Part shown: positions 1 through 9,689 of the stretch, one piece after another | Layout of the letters: every line of letters begins with the position of its first letter | Numbering within the stretch: the stretch's first letter is position 1 | Position numbers and translations under genes: made by a program | Notes under the pieces: generated by a model | The model's input: the letters and a program-made list of their open reading frames with translations, nothing else | Told to the model about the DNA's origin: nothing | The model's database searches: none | From: Candidatus Binatia bacterium | GTDB taxonomy: Bacteria; Desulfobacterota; Binatia; Bin18 | Direction: 5' to 3' | Assembly: GCA_951812575.1 (NCBI GenBank) | Contig: OX638322.1 | Coordinates: 1,983,925 to 2,047,924 of the forward strand | DNA length: 64,000 nucleotides

Positions 1-669
1 GTCCGGATCTCGGTCGATATGCGAGCAGTGGTCGGCCAGAACCTCGATCTTATGCCGAAAGGTCTCCGGCGTGCCGAAGCTGTTCCACATGTCCGCGTGA
101 CGCGCCACAATGCCCAAAGCCACCTTCTCCCCACCGGCCCCAACCAGAATCGGCGGGTGCGGCTGCTGGATCGGTTTGGGCTCAAAGGGCGCATCGTGCA
201 GATGGTGATGGCGGCCGGTAAAGTTTGCCTGCTGCTGGGTCCAGAGTTGTTTGATCAGAGTGATGGACTCGTCCAGGCTGATCAGTCGCTCCCCGGTGGT
301 GGGAAAGGGAATATCGTAGGCTTCGTGCTCCAGCGCAAACCAGCCGCTGCCAATCCCGAAAATCAGCCGTCCGTTGCTGATGATGTCCACCGTTGTCGCC
401 ATCTTGGCCAGGACCGCCGGGTGGCGATAGGTATTGCCCGTCACCATGACACCCAGGCGCACCCGCTGGGTTGCCATAGCCAGAGCCGATAAGGCGGTCC
501 AGCCTTCCAGGCACGGACCGGTTGGGTCGGAAAAAATCGGCAGAAAGTGATCGAAGACCCAGGCCGTATCAAACCCCAGACTGTCTGCTTCTTGCCACAG
601 TCCGAGCATATCGTTCCAGTCCCCGTTCTGTTGTGGAACCTGAATGCCGAAGCGGACTGGGTGTGACAT
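1..669 (-). CDS. LLM class flavin/F420-dependent oxidoreductase (3' end outside window)
   Basis: Reading starts at the ATG at 669 (MSHPVRFGIQVPQQNG) and stays open to the window edge, so the C-terminus is missing. Visible family features are the N-terminal beta strand with Gln/Pro, 'ADSLGFDTAWVFDHF', 'RVRLGVMVTGNTYRHPAVLAKM' and 'GRLIFGIGSGWFALEH', the pattern of luciferase-like F420/FMN oxidoreductases with a TIM-barrel fold. The family uses a reduced flavin or F420 to oxidise or reduce small molecules; the substrate cannot be told. It sits just downstream of the acyl-CoA dehydrogenase on the same strand, with a 14-nt gap, so the two are probably co-transcribed. Confidence 0.85.
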   Translation of the reverse strand, partial: MSHPVRFGIQVPQQNGDWNDMLGLWQEADSLGFDTAWVFDHFLPIFSDPTGPCLEGWTALSALAMATQRVRLGVMVTGNTYRHPAVLAKMATTVDIISNGRLIFGIGSGWFALEHEAYDIPFPTTGERLISLDESITLIKQLWTQQQANFTGRHHHLHDAPFEPKPIQQPHPPILVGAGGEKVALGIVARHADMWNSFGTPETFRHKIEVLADHCSHIDRDPD

Positions 670-683
670 GAGGGGCCCCTTTC

Positions 684-1898
684 TTAGAATTCCTTGAGGG
701 CACGGATCGTGTCTTCATCGTACATGGCTATCCCGAAGGCGGTTTTGCCGAGGAGTTCCAGGGTCTCATCGCTGTCAAAAGGATGGAACAGGCCGGCCCG
801 TACATCGCGATAATAGCGTTCCAAGGGCAAGCGCTTAAAATATGAGACGCCTCCCACGGCTCGCAGGGCGAGGTCAACCACGCGAGCGGAGTTCTCCATG
901 GCGACCATCCTGGCAGCCACACTTTTACGCAGCCAGGTCCGGGGGGCTTCCCGGTCGGCCTCGGCCGCGGCTTTCCACAGGCCGGCCCGGGCCGCCTCCA
1001 GCAGCACGTCCATCTCGCCGACCTTGGTGTAGACGCTCGGCAGATGGCTCATTGGTTTGTCGAGCGGAAAACGCGGCCGGCCACGCATAAACTCCACCAC
1101 AAAGTTGCGAGCCGCGGTGGCAATGCCGATATACACGCTACCGATGGTAAACGGCGCGCGTGGGAACAGATTGGTTATCCCGCCACGAGTGACGACCGGA
1201 CGTTCCAAGAAGACCGCGGATTCTGGAATAAAGGCGTCTTTGAGTTCGGTGCTTCTCGACTCGGTTGAACGCATGCCCATGGTATGCCAGTCGTCTTTGA
1301 TGATGAAACCTGGCGTGTCACGCGGAATCAGAAAGGTAATAATCGTTCCGGTCTGTTTGCCGTCGTGGACGCCTTCTTTCCAGGTCGCTTCGGCAAAATA
1401 TCGATCAAGCGCAATGGACTGGGTACTGAAGATCTTGCGTCCGCTCACCCGCCAGCCGCCGTCCACCCGTTCCGCCGTGGTCCGGGGACGAAGGATGGAA
1501 ACCGCGTTGTCCGGCTCGGAACCCGAGCCGCCGATAATGAGCCGCTCGGCCGCGATCTGACGCAGCATGGCTTCGACGGCAGACGTGCGCTCCCGCTGCC
1601 AGAGGTTGATGAGGAGGCTCATCACATTGAAATGCATATTGATGGCCAGCGCCGTCGGACCGCAGCCCTGGGCCAGCCGTTCCTGGGCCTTGATCCGTTC
1701 CAACAGGCTGGCGCCCATGCCGCCCAACTCTTCGGGGATGGTCAGCACGCTGTAGCCGGTCTCTTTCAGCCGCTCGTAGTTCTCATACGGAAACGAGCCT
1801 TCGTCATCGTGCTGGGCCGCGCGTGTGGCAAAGTCGTCGGCCAGGGTGGCCGCGAGGTCTATGAAGCGCTGCTCCCGCTCGGTGTGGAACTGCTGCAT
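684..1898 (-). CDS. acyl-CoA dehydrogenase family protein
   Basis: 404 residues from the ATG at 1898 (MQQFHTEREQ), which is preceded by a GGGGG-rich ribosome site; an upstream in-frame start at 2027 would run into the divergent gene's leader and lacks family similarity. The order is the acyl-CoA dehydrogenase fold: helical N-domain ('ATLADDFATRA', 'LGGMGASLLE'), beta domain ('SGRKIFSTQSIALDRYF', 'KDDWHTMGMRSTES'), and C-terminal helices ('RAVGGVSYFKRLPLERYYRDVRAG'). The C-terminus resembles the DszC/acyl-CoA dehydrogenase-type monooxygenase branch more than classical beta-oxidation enzymes, since the usual catalytic Glu context is not obvious. A clear paralogue lies at 63246-64000. Function inferred: flavin-dependent oxidation or hydroxylation. 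Confidence 0.85.
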   Translation of the reverse strand: MQQFHTEREQRFIDLAATLADDFATRAAQHDDEGSFPYENYERLKETGYSVLTIPEELGGMGASLLERIKAQERLAQGCGPTALAINMHFNVMSLLINLWQRERTSAVEAMLRQIAAERLIIGGSGSEPDNAVSILRPRTTAERVDGGWRVSGRKIFSTQSIALDRYFAEATWKEGVHDGKQTGTIITFLIPRDTPGFIIKDDWHTMGMRSTESRSTELKDAFIPESAVFLERPVVTRGGITNLFPRAPFTIGSVYIGIATAARNFVVEFMRGRPRFPLDKPMSHLPSVYTKVGEMDVLLEAARAGLWKAAAEADREAPRTWLRKSVAARMVAMENSARVVDLALRAVGGVSYFKRLPLERYYRDVRAGLFHPFDSDETLELLGKTAFGIAMYDEDTIRALKEF

Positions 1899-2019
1899 GC
1901 ATCCCCCCCTGTGTTCCTGGTTACGATCACTATCATTCCGGGCGAGGTGGGGTAAGCCGGGGTACCTGCATTGACAGTCCGTGTGGGCATATCGTACCAA
2001 GGCTCGAACAGGAGGCAGC

Positions 2020-2745
2020 ATGTCCACATTTGTCCTGGTTCATGGCTCATGGCATGACGGCTCTGCCTGGGAGCCGGTGCGGACGCATCTAGAGGAGAAA
2101 GGCCACCGGGCCTTTAGCCCGACCATAGCCGGACACGGCAAAGGCGTTGATAAAAACGTCAATCACGCCCAGTGCACGCAGTCGATTATCGACTTCATCC
2201 TTGAAAAAGACCTGTACGACGTTGTCCTGCTCGGCCATAGTTTTGGCGGGACGATTCTCTCCCAGGTCGCTCCGGCGCTTCCCGAGCGGATGCGGCGGCT
2301 GATCTTTTGGAACGCGTTTGTGTGCGAGGACGGCAATAGTCTGCTGGATGAGATTCCAGACCACTATCAAGCCCTGTTTGCCGGGTTGGTGGCACAGTCG
2401 AGCGATCATACCGTGACTCTGCCGTTCCCGATCTGGCGCGAGGCGTTTATCAACGACGCCGACCTGGAGCTGGCCCAGGCGGCCTATGCCCGGCTCTCGC
2501 CCGAACCGTACCAGCCGTTTTGCGACAAGCTCGACATGAAGCCGTTTCACGCCGTGGACATACCCAGGAGTTTCCTGAACTGCACGGAAGATATTGCCCT
2601 GCCGCCCGGAGAGTGGGGCTGGCATCCGCGCATGTCAAACCGCCTGGGGCTGTATCGACTGGTGCAAATGCCGGGCAGTCATGAAGTGATCTTCACCAAT
2701 CCGATTGGTCTGGCAGAGAAGATCGTTGAGGCCGGACGGGATTAG
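2020..2745 (+). CDS. alpha/beta fold hydrolase (esterase, SABP2/EstC-like)
   Basis: 241 residues from ATG 2020 with GGAGG six bases upstream. It begins 'STFVLVHGSWHDGSAW' (oxyanion-hole HG), has the nucleophile elbow 'LLGHSFGGT' with Ser about residue 83, and ends with 'PGSHEVIFTNP', whose His is the likely triad base; 'NCTEDIALPP' may carry the acid. This is the methyl-esterase/hydroxynitrile-lyase type of small alpha/beta hydrolase, without a signal peptide. It is divergent from the acyl-CoA dehydrogenase. Its last 27 coding bases are duplicated beyond the R-M cassette, see 5388-5416. Confidence 0.85.
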   Translation: MSTFVLVHGSWHDGSAWEPVRTHLEEKGHRAFSPTIAGHGKGVDKNVNHAQCTQSIIDFILEKDLYDVVLLGHSFGGTILSQVAPALPERMRRLIFWNAFVCEDGNSLLDEIPDHYQALFAGLVAQSSDHTVTLPFPIWREAFINDADLELAQAAYARLSPEPYQPFCDKLDMKPFHAVDIPRSFLNCTEDIALPPGEWGWHPRMSNRLGLYRLVQMPGSHEVIFTNPIGLAEKIVEAGRD

Positions 2746-2747
2746 GG
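2719..2747. repeat. left copy of 29-bp direct repeat flanking the R-M cassette
   Basis: The 29 bases from AAGATCGTTGAGG to ATTAGGG cover the end of the hydrolase reading frame and its stop codon. They recur without mismatch at 5388-5416. The two copies enclose exactly the methyltransferase and endonuclease genes, so they look like the boundary of an inserted segment. Confidence 0.85.
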
Positions 2748-2839
2748 GCAGTCGCCTACCGACAGGCTCGGTCCGGTCTCACGCATTGTCCTTGCGCGTG
2801 ATAGACTCTGCCCAGGGACCGAGTTGAAAGAATCCACCA

Positions 2840-4597
2840 ATGGCCGCAAACGATCAGTTGAGTTTGTTTGATACCGACGCGGGTTCTGCTTTCCCCCTCT
2901 CATCGGACGTGGAAAAGGCGCTGCATGAGCTTGCCCGAGCTGATGGGGCCGAATCGCGGGGGGCGGTCTTTACTCGCGTTGAGGTGGTGGAGTTCATGCT
3001 TGATGTGGTGGGCTATGGTGCGGACGCGCCCCTGCACCGGAAAACCATACTCGAACCCTCATGCGGCGGTGGGGACTTTCTGCTGCCGATGATTGACCGT
3101 CTCCTTGCAGCCTGGAAAAGCTCGCAGCCAGAGAAAGAAAATGTCGTGGTCGATCTGGGCGATGCCCTGCGGGCCGTGGAACTCCACCTGGCAACATTTA
3201 CTGCTACGCAACAAAAAGTGATCGGACACCTCACCGCTAAAGGTATTGACCCCGCCTCGGCGGAAGCGCTTGCCTTACGTTGGTTGCGGCAGGGAGACTT
3301 CCTGCTTGAACCCTTTACTCAGCATTTTGATTTCATTGTCGGCAACCCGCCCTATGTCCGCCAGGAGTACATTCCAGCGCCGTTATTGGCGGCGTACAAA
3401 CGGCACTACGCCACGCTCTATGACCGGGCCGACCTCTATATTCCGTTTATCGAACGAGCTTTGACGCTGCTAAGCCAAGACGGAACCCTGGGGTTTATCT
3501 GCCCCGACCGTTGGACGAAGAATCGCTACGGAGGGCCGTTACGGGCGCTGGTTGCCCGCGATTACCATATACGCATCCATGTCGATATGGTTGGAACCAA
3601 CGCCTTCCACGACGAGGTCAGCGCATATCCCGCGATTACGGTCTTTGAGCGTTCGCAATCCAGCCCGCACTCACAGCCCGGTCTGACTCGGATCGTTCGC
3701 AAACCGACAATCGATAGGGAGTCACTCAGAGGGCTGGCGCGGGACCTGCGCTCCAAGCACGTTGCGAAAAATTCCGAAGTCCAAGAGGCCACAATCCAAA
3801 CCAACGGGATGTCGCCCTGGATACTGGAATCAGACGCCCGCACAGCCCTGCTCAGGCGGATTGAACGAGAGTATCCGACCCTTGAGGAAGCCGGCTGTAA
3901 GGTCGGAATCGGTGTGGCCACTGGTGCGGATAAAGCCTTTATCGGGCGGTATGACGATCTCGACGTTGAGGCTGACCGCAAGCTCCCGCTCGTTACGACC
4001 AAGGACATTCAAAGCGGTGAAGTCCACTGGCGCGGGAACGGCATCATCAATCCTTTCGCGGATGATGGCAAGTTGGTTGACCTCGATAGCTATCCCAAAC
4101 TGAGGGGCTATCTGGAACAAAGAAAAGACCGTATTGCCGGGCGGCATTGCGCACGGAAGAATCCCGCAAACTGGTATCGCACGATTGACAGAATATGGCC
4201 CTCGCTTGCGAAGCGGCCCAAGCTGCTCATCCCCGACATCAAGGGTGAGGCGCATATCGTGTATGAACCGGGACACTTCTATCCGCATCACAACCTGTAT
4301 TACGTTGTTTCCGATGAGTGGGATTTGCGCGCGTTACAGGCGGTCCTCCTGTCGAGCATCACCAATCTGTTCATTGCTACCTATTCTACCCCTATGCGGG
4401 GGGGCTACCTGAGATTCCAGGCGCAATACCTGAGACGGCTCCGCCTGCCGAAATGGACCGACGTGAATCAAAGACTCCGTACACGCCTTGTGGAAGCCGG
4501 ACGTGCAAGAGCGATAGCTAACTGCAACCAGGCCGCTTTCGATCTGTACGAAATTTCACGCAGCGAGCGTCATGCCATTGGAATGGACGGCGCGTAG
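2840..4597 (+). CDS. type II N6-adenine DNA methyltransferase (PaeR7I/XhoI-type modification)
   Basis: 585 residues. SAM-binding motif I is '[13 protein letters not shown]' (about residue 74) and the catalytic motif IV is '[15 protein letters not shown]' (about 165), the N6-adenine (gamma-class) arrangement; '[14 protein letters not shown]' and '[11 protein letters not shown]' continue the catalytic fold. The C-terminal half ('[20 protein letters not shown]', '[19 protein letters not shown]') is the target-recognition type region of Eco57I/TaqI-like enzymes. It is two bases upstream of an endonuclease of PaeR7I type, so it most likely protects the adenine in CTCGAG; the specificity is inferred from the partner. 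No strong ribosome site is visible before the ATG. Confidence 0.92.
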   Translation: MAANDQLSLFDTDAGSAFPLSSDVEKALHELARADGAESRGAVFTRVEVVEFMLDVVGYGADAPLHRKTILEPSCGGGDFLLPMIDRLLAAWKSSQPEKENVVVDLGDALRAVELHLATFTATQQKVIGHLTAKGIDPASAEALALRWLRQGDFLLEPFTQHFDFIVGNPPYVRQEYIPAPLLAAYKRHYATLYDRADLYIPFIERALTLLSQDGTLGFICPDRWTKNRYGGPLRALVARDYHIRIHVDMVGTNAFHDEVSAYPAITVFERSQSSPHSQPGLTRIVRKPTIDRESLRGLARDLRSKHVAKNSEVQEATIQTNGMSPWILESDARTALLRRIEREYPTLEEAGCKVGIGVATGADKAFIGRYDDLDVEADRKLPLVTTKDIQSGEVHWRGNGIINPFADDGKLVDLDSYPKLRGYLEQRKDRIAGRHCARKNPANWYRTIDRIWPSLAKRPKLLIPDIKGEAHIVYEPGHFYPHHNLYYVVSDEWDLRALQAVLLSSITNLFIATYSTPMRGGYLRFQAQYLRRLRLPKWTDVNQRLRTRLVEAGRARAIANCNQAAFDLYEISRSERHAIGMDGA

Positions 4598-4599
4598 AT

Positions 4600-5340
4600 A
4601 TGGCCCTGAACCTGGCAGACTACGAGCGAAAAGCACGGGAAGCCGCCAGGGCGTTCTGGAGAAGCAGAGACGCCGCTCGGCTCAAACAACAGGAGTCGGG
4701 GAAAACCGACCTTGGTGAACGCGCCGGTGTGACGGCGGGGAAGAATATGGATGGCTTCATCGATCTAATCGTCGATGTTGTTCGAGCAAACGGGCTTAAA
4801 GACGCGGAGATTCATCAAGCCCGTGCCGTACTCACATTGCCGGGATTCTTTCGTCCAACAAAACTGTGTGACCTGCTTGTCCTGTACAAAAACGAACTCG
4901 TTGCGGCCGTTGAACTCAAAAGCCAAATCGGCCCGTCGTTTGGCAATAATTTTAACAACAGAGCCGAAGAGGCTATCGGGACAGCCCATGATTTCTGGAC
5001 GGCGTATCGCGAAGGCGTTTTCGGGAACCAGCCCCGACCCTTCGTCGGCTGGCTGATATTGGTCGAAGACGCGGACAAGTCGAGAACACCCATAAGGACA
5101 GACTCCCCGCACTTCGCAGTTTTCGACGACTTTGTCGGTGCGTCGTATGTAGAACGCTATGACCTGCTCTGCCGAAAGCTGGTCAGGGAACGGCTTTACA
5201 CCACCGCGTCAGTAATCGCCTCGCCACGTAACGCGGTAGAAACCGGTGACTATACGGATATTTCGCCGCTGACCGGTTTGAAAACATTGGTCACAACCCT
5301 GGCCGGACACGTTGCCGCGGAGGCGGCTCGGCTCTCTTAG
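4600..5340 (+). CDS. PaeR7I family type II restriction endonuclease
   Basis: 246 residues, the length I associate with PaeR7I. '[17 protein letters not shown]', '[14 protein letters not shown]' and '[38 protein letters not shown]' match the family; the last contains a PD-(D/E)xK-like core with Asp in 'CDLL' and 'ELK'. Family members cut CTCGAG (the XhoI site). It starts two bases after the methyltransferase stop, so both are translated from one message with modification first. It appears intact. CTCGAG specificity is inferred from family membership. Confidence 0.93.
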   Translation: MALNLADYERKAREAARAFWRSRDAARLKQQESGKTDLGERAGVTAGKNMDGFIDLIVDVVRANGLKDAEIHQARAVLTLPGFFRPTKLCDLLVLYKNELVAAVELKSQIGPSFGNNFNNRAEEAIGTAHDFWTAYREGVFGNQPRPFVGWLILVEDADKSRTPIRTDSPHFAVFDDFVGASYVERYDLLCRKLVRERLYTTASVIASPRNAVETGDYTDISPLTGLKTLVTTLAGHVAAEAARLS

Positions 5341-5387
5341 GGGCAGGATACAAATCGGTGTCGGAGCGTTTGCAGGCTCGGGCGGAA

Positions 5388-5416
5388 AAGATCGTTGAGG
5401 CCGGACGGGATTAGGG
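5388..5416. repeat. right copy of 29-bp direct repeat flanking the R-M cassette
   Basis: Perfect copy of 2719-2747. It carries the last codons and stop of the upstream alpha/beta hydrolase although no hydrolase gene precedes it. The following bases up to 5468 hold no gene that I can see and separate it from the NUDIX gene on the other strand. Confidence 0.85.
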
Positions 5417-5468
5417 TCTCAGGTGGGAGAGCGGTATGCAATCTCCATGATCCCCGAGTTTCGCTCGC

Positions 5469-6077
5469 TCAGGGAACCTTGAGAATATCCAGCACATTCT
5501 CAATCATGCGCTGCGTCGCGCCCCAGATTTTATAGCCCTGATAGCGATAGGTCTGAATGGGAATGGTTGCGCCGTCGTATAGCCAGGTTTCCGCATTCAG
5601 GTTGCCGCGGTCTGCGAGAAAGGTGAACGGCACGGAGAAAATCTCGGCCACCTCCCAGGCGTTTGGTTGAAAATCGTACGGGTGGGGAATCACCCCAACA
5701 TAGGGCGTAACCACATAGTTGCTGGCCATGGTGCGCAGGTCGTCCAAGGGGCCGATCTGCTGGACGTCCGACGGGTGTAAGCCCAGCTCTTCTTCGGATT
5801 CTCGCAGGGCGGTGTGCAGGAGAGACGCATCCTTTTTGTCCGCTCGGCCGCCCGGAAAGGAGACATCGCCCTTATGGGTCGGCATATTGGACGTGCGAAG
5901 CGTAAACAGGAGATGGTAGTCGCCCTCGCGCTCGAAGAAGGGGACGAGCACCGCGGCGCGTTTGGCGGATTGATCGTCGTCCACGATACGGGTTCGACTC
6001 CGAAGACGGGTTCCCAGGGCAGTGAGCAGGTCGGTATGCACTGCTGACAGCCCATCACATCCGTGGTGGTGAGGCAA
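5469..6077 (-). CDS. NUDIX hydrolase, CoA pyrophosphatase (NudL) type
   Basis: The Nudix region reads 'HKGDVSFPGGRADKKDASLLHTALRESEEELGL', with the REXXEE core intact and Asp in place of the first Glu of the box; the 'LLFTLRT..HKGDVSFPGG' lead-in is the signature of the CoA pyrophosphatase subgroup. Such enzymes cleave CoA or acyl-CoA to phosphopantetheine and 3',5'-ADP. Up to 202 residues. The start is uncertain: TTG at 6077 is the longest, GTG at 6041 is an alternative, and neither has a strong ribosome site. Confidence 0.85.
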   Translation of the reverse strand: MPHHHGCDGLSAVHTDLLTALGTRLRSRTRIVDDDQSAKRAAVLVPFFEREGDYHLLFTLRTSNMPTHKGDVSFPGGRADKKDASLLHTALRESEEELGLHPSDVQQIGPLDDLRTMASNYVVTPYVGVIPHPYDFQPNAWEVAEIFSVPFTFLADRGNLNAETWLYDGATIPIQTYRYQGYKIWGATQRMIENVLDILKVP

Positions 6078-6234
6078 GGAAGCGTATTCGGTTGGCTTGT
6101 GAGGTCCATTCTCAGTTGCTACTTCAGGACTGGTGCGGGATGGACCGAGCGCTCAAAGGAGACCGGTCTGGTCTTTCTCGATAGCCGTGTCTCAGGAATC
6201 TGAGAGGCATACCCAGGTTAAGAGGTTGAACCAT

Positions 6235-7272
6235 ATGGAAAACCCGTCAAGCGATACAATGCGCCTGGGCTTCTGGACGCCAGTGTATGGCAATTGGATC
6301 ATCTCAAAAGACCCAGACACGATGGATGCCTCATTTGCGTATACCAGGCGCCTGACACTGCTGGCCGAAGAGCTGGGCTTTGCCACCGTGCTGCTGGCCG
6401 AGCATACGTTTAATCCGTTTGGCCCTGAGCTGAATCAGCAGGACGCGTGGACGGCCAGTGCGGCCTTGGCCGCGATTACCAGGAACATTGAACTCATGCC
6501 GGCCGTGCGTCCGGCCTTTAAGCATCCGGCAACAGTGGCCAAGATGGCCTGTAGTATTGACGAGATTAGTGGTGGCCGCGCCGCGCTGAACCTTGTGACT
6601 GGCTGGTGGCAACGTGAATGGGAGGCGATGGGATTACCACCTATGCCGCACGATGATCGCTATGTCCGATCTGAAGAATTTCTTACCATTCTCAAAGGAC
6701 TGTGGACCCAGCCGCATTTTAGTTTTGACGGACGCTATTATCAGATCGACGATATTACCCTGGCGCCGCCGCCCATTCGCAAACCACATCCGACCATTTA
6801 CTTTGGTGGAGAGTCTGACGTGGCTCAGCGTTTGGCGGCAAAACTCGCTGATGTGTACCTCATAAACGGACGGCCAGTAGATGAAACAAAGACATTGATC
6901 GATCAAGTGCGTGCCTCTGCGGCAGAACAGGGCCGTGAGGTACAGTTTGGTATGAGCGCGTTCGTGATCTGCCGTGACTCAACGACAGCAGCACAGGAAG
7001 AACACGCCCGGCTGCATAGCCTACGCTATGAAGAACCGATCGCTGGCGTTGACCGTAAAGCGGTCATGACTCGGACGTACGGATACGCAGTCGGCCATAT
7101 TGGTACAAACGGCGGAACCGCAGCCGGCATGGTGGGTACTCCCCAACAGGTCGCCGATCAGTTCCGTGCCTTTCAAGACATTGGTGTGACCACTTTTCTC
7201 CTCCAGTTTCATCCCATGTTGGAAGAGATGGAACGCTTTGGGGAAGACGTTATGCCGCGCCTCTGTGGGTAA
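6235..7272 (+). CDS. LLM class flavin-dependent oxidoreductase (SsuD-like)
   Basis: 345 residues from ATG 6235 (AAGAGG upstream); an earlier in-frame ATG at 6133 would add a tail without family similarity. 'LGFWTPVYGNWI', 'AEELGFATVLLAEHTFN', 'RNIELMPAVRPAFKHPATVAKMACSIDEISGGRAALNLVTGWWQREWEAMG' and 'RKPHPTIYFGGES' follow alkanesulfonate/dimethylsulfone monooxygenases (SsuD/SfnG type), which use FMNH2 to cleave C-S or oxidise small organics. No sulfonate transporter or flavin reductase is adjacent, so the substrate is open. Convergent with the cyclase gene, 20 bases apart. Confidence 0.9.
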   Translation: MENPSSDTMRLGFWTPVYGNWIISKDPDTMDASFAYTRRLTLLAEELGFATVLLAEHTFNPFGPELNQQDAWTASAALAAITRNIELMPAVRPAFKHPATVAKMACSIDEISGGRAALNLVTGWWQREWEAMGLPPMPHDDRYVRSEEFLTILKGLWTQPHFSFDGRYYQIDDITLAPPPIRKPHPTIYFGGESDVAQRLAAKLADVYLINGRPVDETKTLIDQVRASAAEQGREVQFGMSAFVICRDSTTAAQEEHARLHSLRYEEPIAGVDRKAVMTRTYGYAVGHIGTNGGTAAGMVGTPQQVADQFRAFQDIGVTTFLLQFHPMLEEMERFGEDVMPRLCG

Positions 7273-7292
7273 CGGAACGCTTCTGTCTCGTT

Positions 7293-8294
7293 TTATTCTC
7301 CCGGCTCTGCTCGAATCGGCAGCGCCAGCGGCCGGATCGGCGAGCCGGTTGCGCCGCGTATTTTGATCGGTGCGGCGATAAAGGCGAACTCATACACCTG
7401 GTCTTTGGCCAAATCCTCCAGCCACAGCAACTCAAGCAGACACACCCCCCGTTGGGTAAACAAGTAGTCGTGCACACTGTCTTTCGCCATCGGGAATTTC
7501 TCGACTCCCATATTGTCCGCACCGAGAATGACCGCGCCGTTATCGACCAGCCAGGTGGCACTTTCTTTGGTAATACCCGGATCGTTGTGCACGAATTTTT
7601 TGGGGTCGGGCCAGACCGTCATGCGTCCGGTGCGGATTAAAACCGCATCATTCTTGTGTAGGCGGACGCCTTGTTTCTTCATCACTCGCTGAAGGTCTTC
7701 GACCGTAATCTCATACGAGGCCGGCAGCATGTCCACGCCTTGCTCGCCGGCAACATCGATCAGAATCCCGCGGGTGATAATGGGCGGGATGGCATCCACT
7801 CCGGCCTTGGTCCAGCCCTTGTCGCTCAGATAGGTCGCGGCGTCGTAGCCATTAAAAATCTTCTCGCCTCGCCCCAGGTGATTCAGGGCGTCAATATGGG
7901 TGCCCGTATGAGCGGACAGGGTATAGGCGTCGTCGTATAAGGCGAGGTTGGGCGGACCGCCGGCCGGGGACAACTGCTCGACCCGCATCCCGCGTGGCGT
8001 ATGCGTCAGCCACATATGAAACGGTGGGTCGCCCATCCCGAGGTCGGCCAAGCCGGGCATACCAACGAAATTCTCAACACTGAGGTCATAGGTTTTGCCG
8101 CTGCTGACACGTTGCAAGACGGCCAGGGTATTCGCATCGGTTAATTCGTTCAGCACTCCGATCTCATCATCCGGGCCATACGGGCTCTTGGCTACATCGT
8201 CGGCTTGAGCGATAGACCAGGTGAGGAAGAAGACAAATACGCTCGACCACAATTTTATTCGAAGAAAATCTCGCCAAAATTTTCCTGCGTCCAT
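7293..8294 (-). CDS. exported metal-dependent cyclase family protein (kynurenine formamidase-like)
   Basis: 333 residues from ATG 8294, preceded by AAGGGGGAC; a longer start at 8381 would bury the signal peptide. Residues 1-35 ('FLRIKLWSSVFVFFLTWSIAQA|DD') form a Sec signal with likely cleavage after AQA, so the enzyme is periplasmic. The metal motif of the family is 'LSAHTGTHIDALNHL' (HxGTHxDxxxH). Related enzymes hydrolyse N-formylkynurenine, isatin or cyclic amides. Divergent from the Rieske operon at 8447, which suggests a link to that pathway, but this is inference. Confidence 0.88.
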   Translation of the reverse strand: MDAGKFWRDFLRIKLWSSVFVFFLTWSIAQADDVAKSPYGPDDEIGVLNELTDANTLAVLQRVSSGKTYDLSVENFVGMPGLADLGMGDPPFHMWLTHTPRGMRVEQLSPAGGPPNLALYDDAYTLSAHTGTHIDALNHLGRGEKIFNGYDAATYLSDKGWTKAGVDAIPPIITRGILIDVAGEQGVDMLPASYEITVEDLQRVMKKQGVRLHKNDAVLIRTGRMTVWPDPKKFVHNDPGITKESATWLVDNGAVILGADNMGVEKFPMAKDSVHDYLFTQRGVCLLELLWLEDLAKDQVYEFAFIAAPIKIRGATGSPIRPLALPIRAEPGE

Positions 8295-8446
8295 TTTTTG
8301 TCCCCCTTTTGCTTCGTATTGATAGGTCATGAGAGCGTATGGGAGTTTGGACACCCCCACAACTAATGTTTTCCTTGACACTCAACACACGACAGAGCTA
8401 GGGTCCGGCTCAGGGGAAGCGCCCGTCCGATCAAAAGGAGGATGTC

Positions 8447-9664
8447 ATGCCTAGCGTGGTGACCGGAGATGATTTGAGGGCAGCGCAGCTACCGCTGTCC
8501 CAGGCCTCGACGCTTCCGTCTGCCTGTTACACCTCGCCCGAATTTTATGCGCAAGAAGTCGAGCGTATTTTCTTGAAAGAATGGCTCTGTGTCGGACGGA
8601 CGGACCAAGTAGCGAAGCCAGGAGATTTTTTTACGCTGACGCTGCTAGGCGAGCGTCTGATTGTCGTCCGAGATGAGGACAATCAGGTTCGGGTATTATC
8701 GAATGTCTGTCGGCATCGTGCCACCCAGGTGGTGGAAGGACACGGAAACCAACGCCGGTTTGAGTGTCCCTACCACGGCTGGACCTACTCGCTGAAAGGC
8801 GAGCTCATTGGCGCGCCCGAGATGCAACGGACTGACAGCTTTGACAAAGAACAGTGTCAATTAGCCTCGCCACGGGTCGAGACGTGGGAGGGGTTTATCT
8901 TTGTCAATTTTGATCAGCAGGCACAGCCGCTTGGACCCAGGTTGGCTCCCCTCTCCGAGCGATTACAGCACTATCATCTCAGCGAGATGCAGACTGTCAA
9001 AACGTTAGTCTATGAGGGCAACTGGAACTGGAAGATCATGGTCGAGAACTATATGGAGGCCTACCACGTTCTTGGTCTGCATAAGGGACCACACGATGTG
9101 ATGCCAGTCCATTCCGTCCCTAATGCCTCGCATCAGGCTTACAATATTACCAACGCGGAGTATAACGGCGCGTTTGGGATCATCTGGGGGGATTTTGCAA
9201 CGCCGGGGGCAACATTTTATTCACCGGGGGTGACGGAAGCCGAACCTGGCAAGACCGAGTGGTTACCTTCTCCTTTCCCGTTGATTGAAAGCCTCTCCGC
9301 CGAAGAGCGCCTGCGCGGAGACTTTATCAATATCTATCCAACCCATCTTTTCACCCCTTTGCCGGACGGTATGTTTTATGGACAGATCCTGCCCCAATCC
9401 ACTGACCGCATTACCTGGAGCCTGTCCCTGTGTTTCCCGCCAGAGACTTTAGAAATGCCCGACTTTGAGCAACACCTGGCACCCGCGGTCGAGGGGCTCG
9501 AATTTATCAACTCACAGGACATGTGGGCGTGCGAATCGGTCCAGCGCGGGTTGGCCTCGCGTATGGCACAGCCTGGACGCTACTGTCATCTGGAAGAATG
9601 TATCCATCAACTGGCGCAATACGTCATGGATAAAGTGCTGGACACCGGCCAGGATCGCGGCTGA
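8447..9664 (+). CDS. Rieske 2Fe-2S aromatic ring-hydroxylating oxygenase, alpha subunit type
   Basis: 405 residues, ATG behind AGGAGG. The Rieske ligands are 'CRHRATQVV' and 'FECPYHGW' (CxH...CxxH, about residues 87-110). The non-haem iron site is '[23 protein letters not shown]' with two His. It is of the choline monooxygenase/phthalate-dioxygenase-like single-component alpha type; no ferredoxin or reductase is encoded nearby, so electrons must come from elsewhere. First gene of a six-gene plus-strand operon; likely introduces oxygen into, or demethylates, the pathway substrate. Confidence 0.93.
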   Translation: MPSVVTGDDLRAAQLPLSQASTLPSACYTSPEFYAQEVERIFLKEWLCVGRTDQVAKPGDFFTLTLLGERLIVVRDEDNQVRVLSNVCRHRATQVVEGHGNQRRFECPYHGWTYSLKGELIGAPEMQRTDSFDKEQCQLASPRVETWEGFIFVNFDQQAQPLGPRLAPLSERLQHYHLSEMQTVKTLVYEGNWNWKIMVENYMEAYHVLGLHKGPHDVMPVHSVPNASHQAYNITNAEYNGAFGIIWGDFATPGATFYSPGVTEAEPGKTEWLPSPFPLIESLSAEERLRGDFINIYPTHLFTPLPDGMFYGQILPQSTDRITWSLSLCFPPETLEMPDFEQHLAPAVEGLEFINSQDMWACESVQRGLASRMAQPGRYCHLEECIHQLAQYVMDKVLDTGQDRG

Positions 9665-9689
9665 AACAGTCGCAGAAGAAGGAGGAGAT

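Noticed and set aside
2748..5387. R-M cassette as part of a transposon or prophage
   Set aside because: No transposase, integrase or phage gene lies within or beside the repeats.
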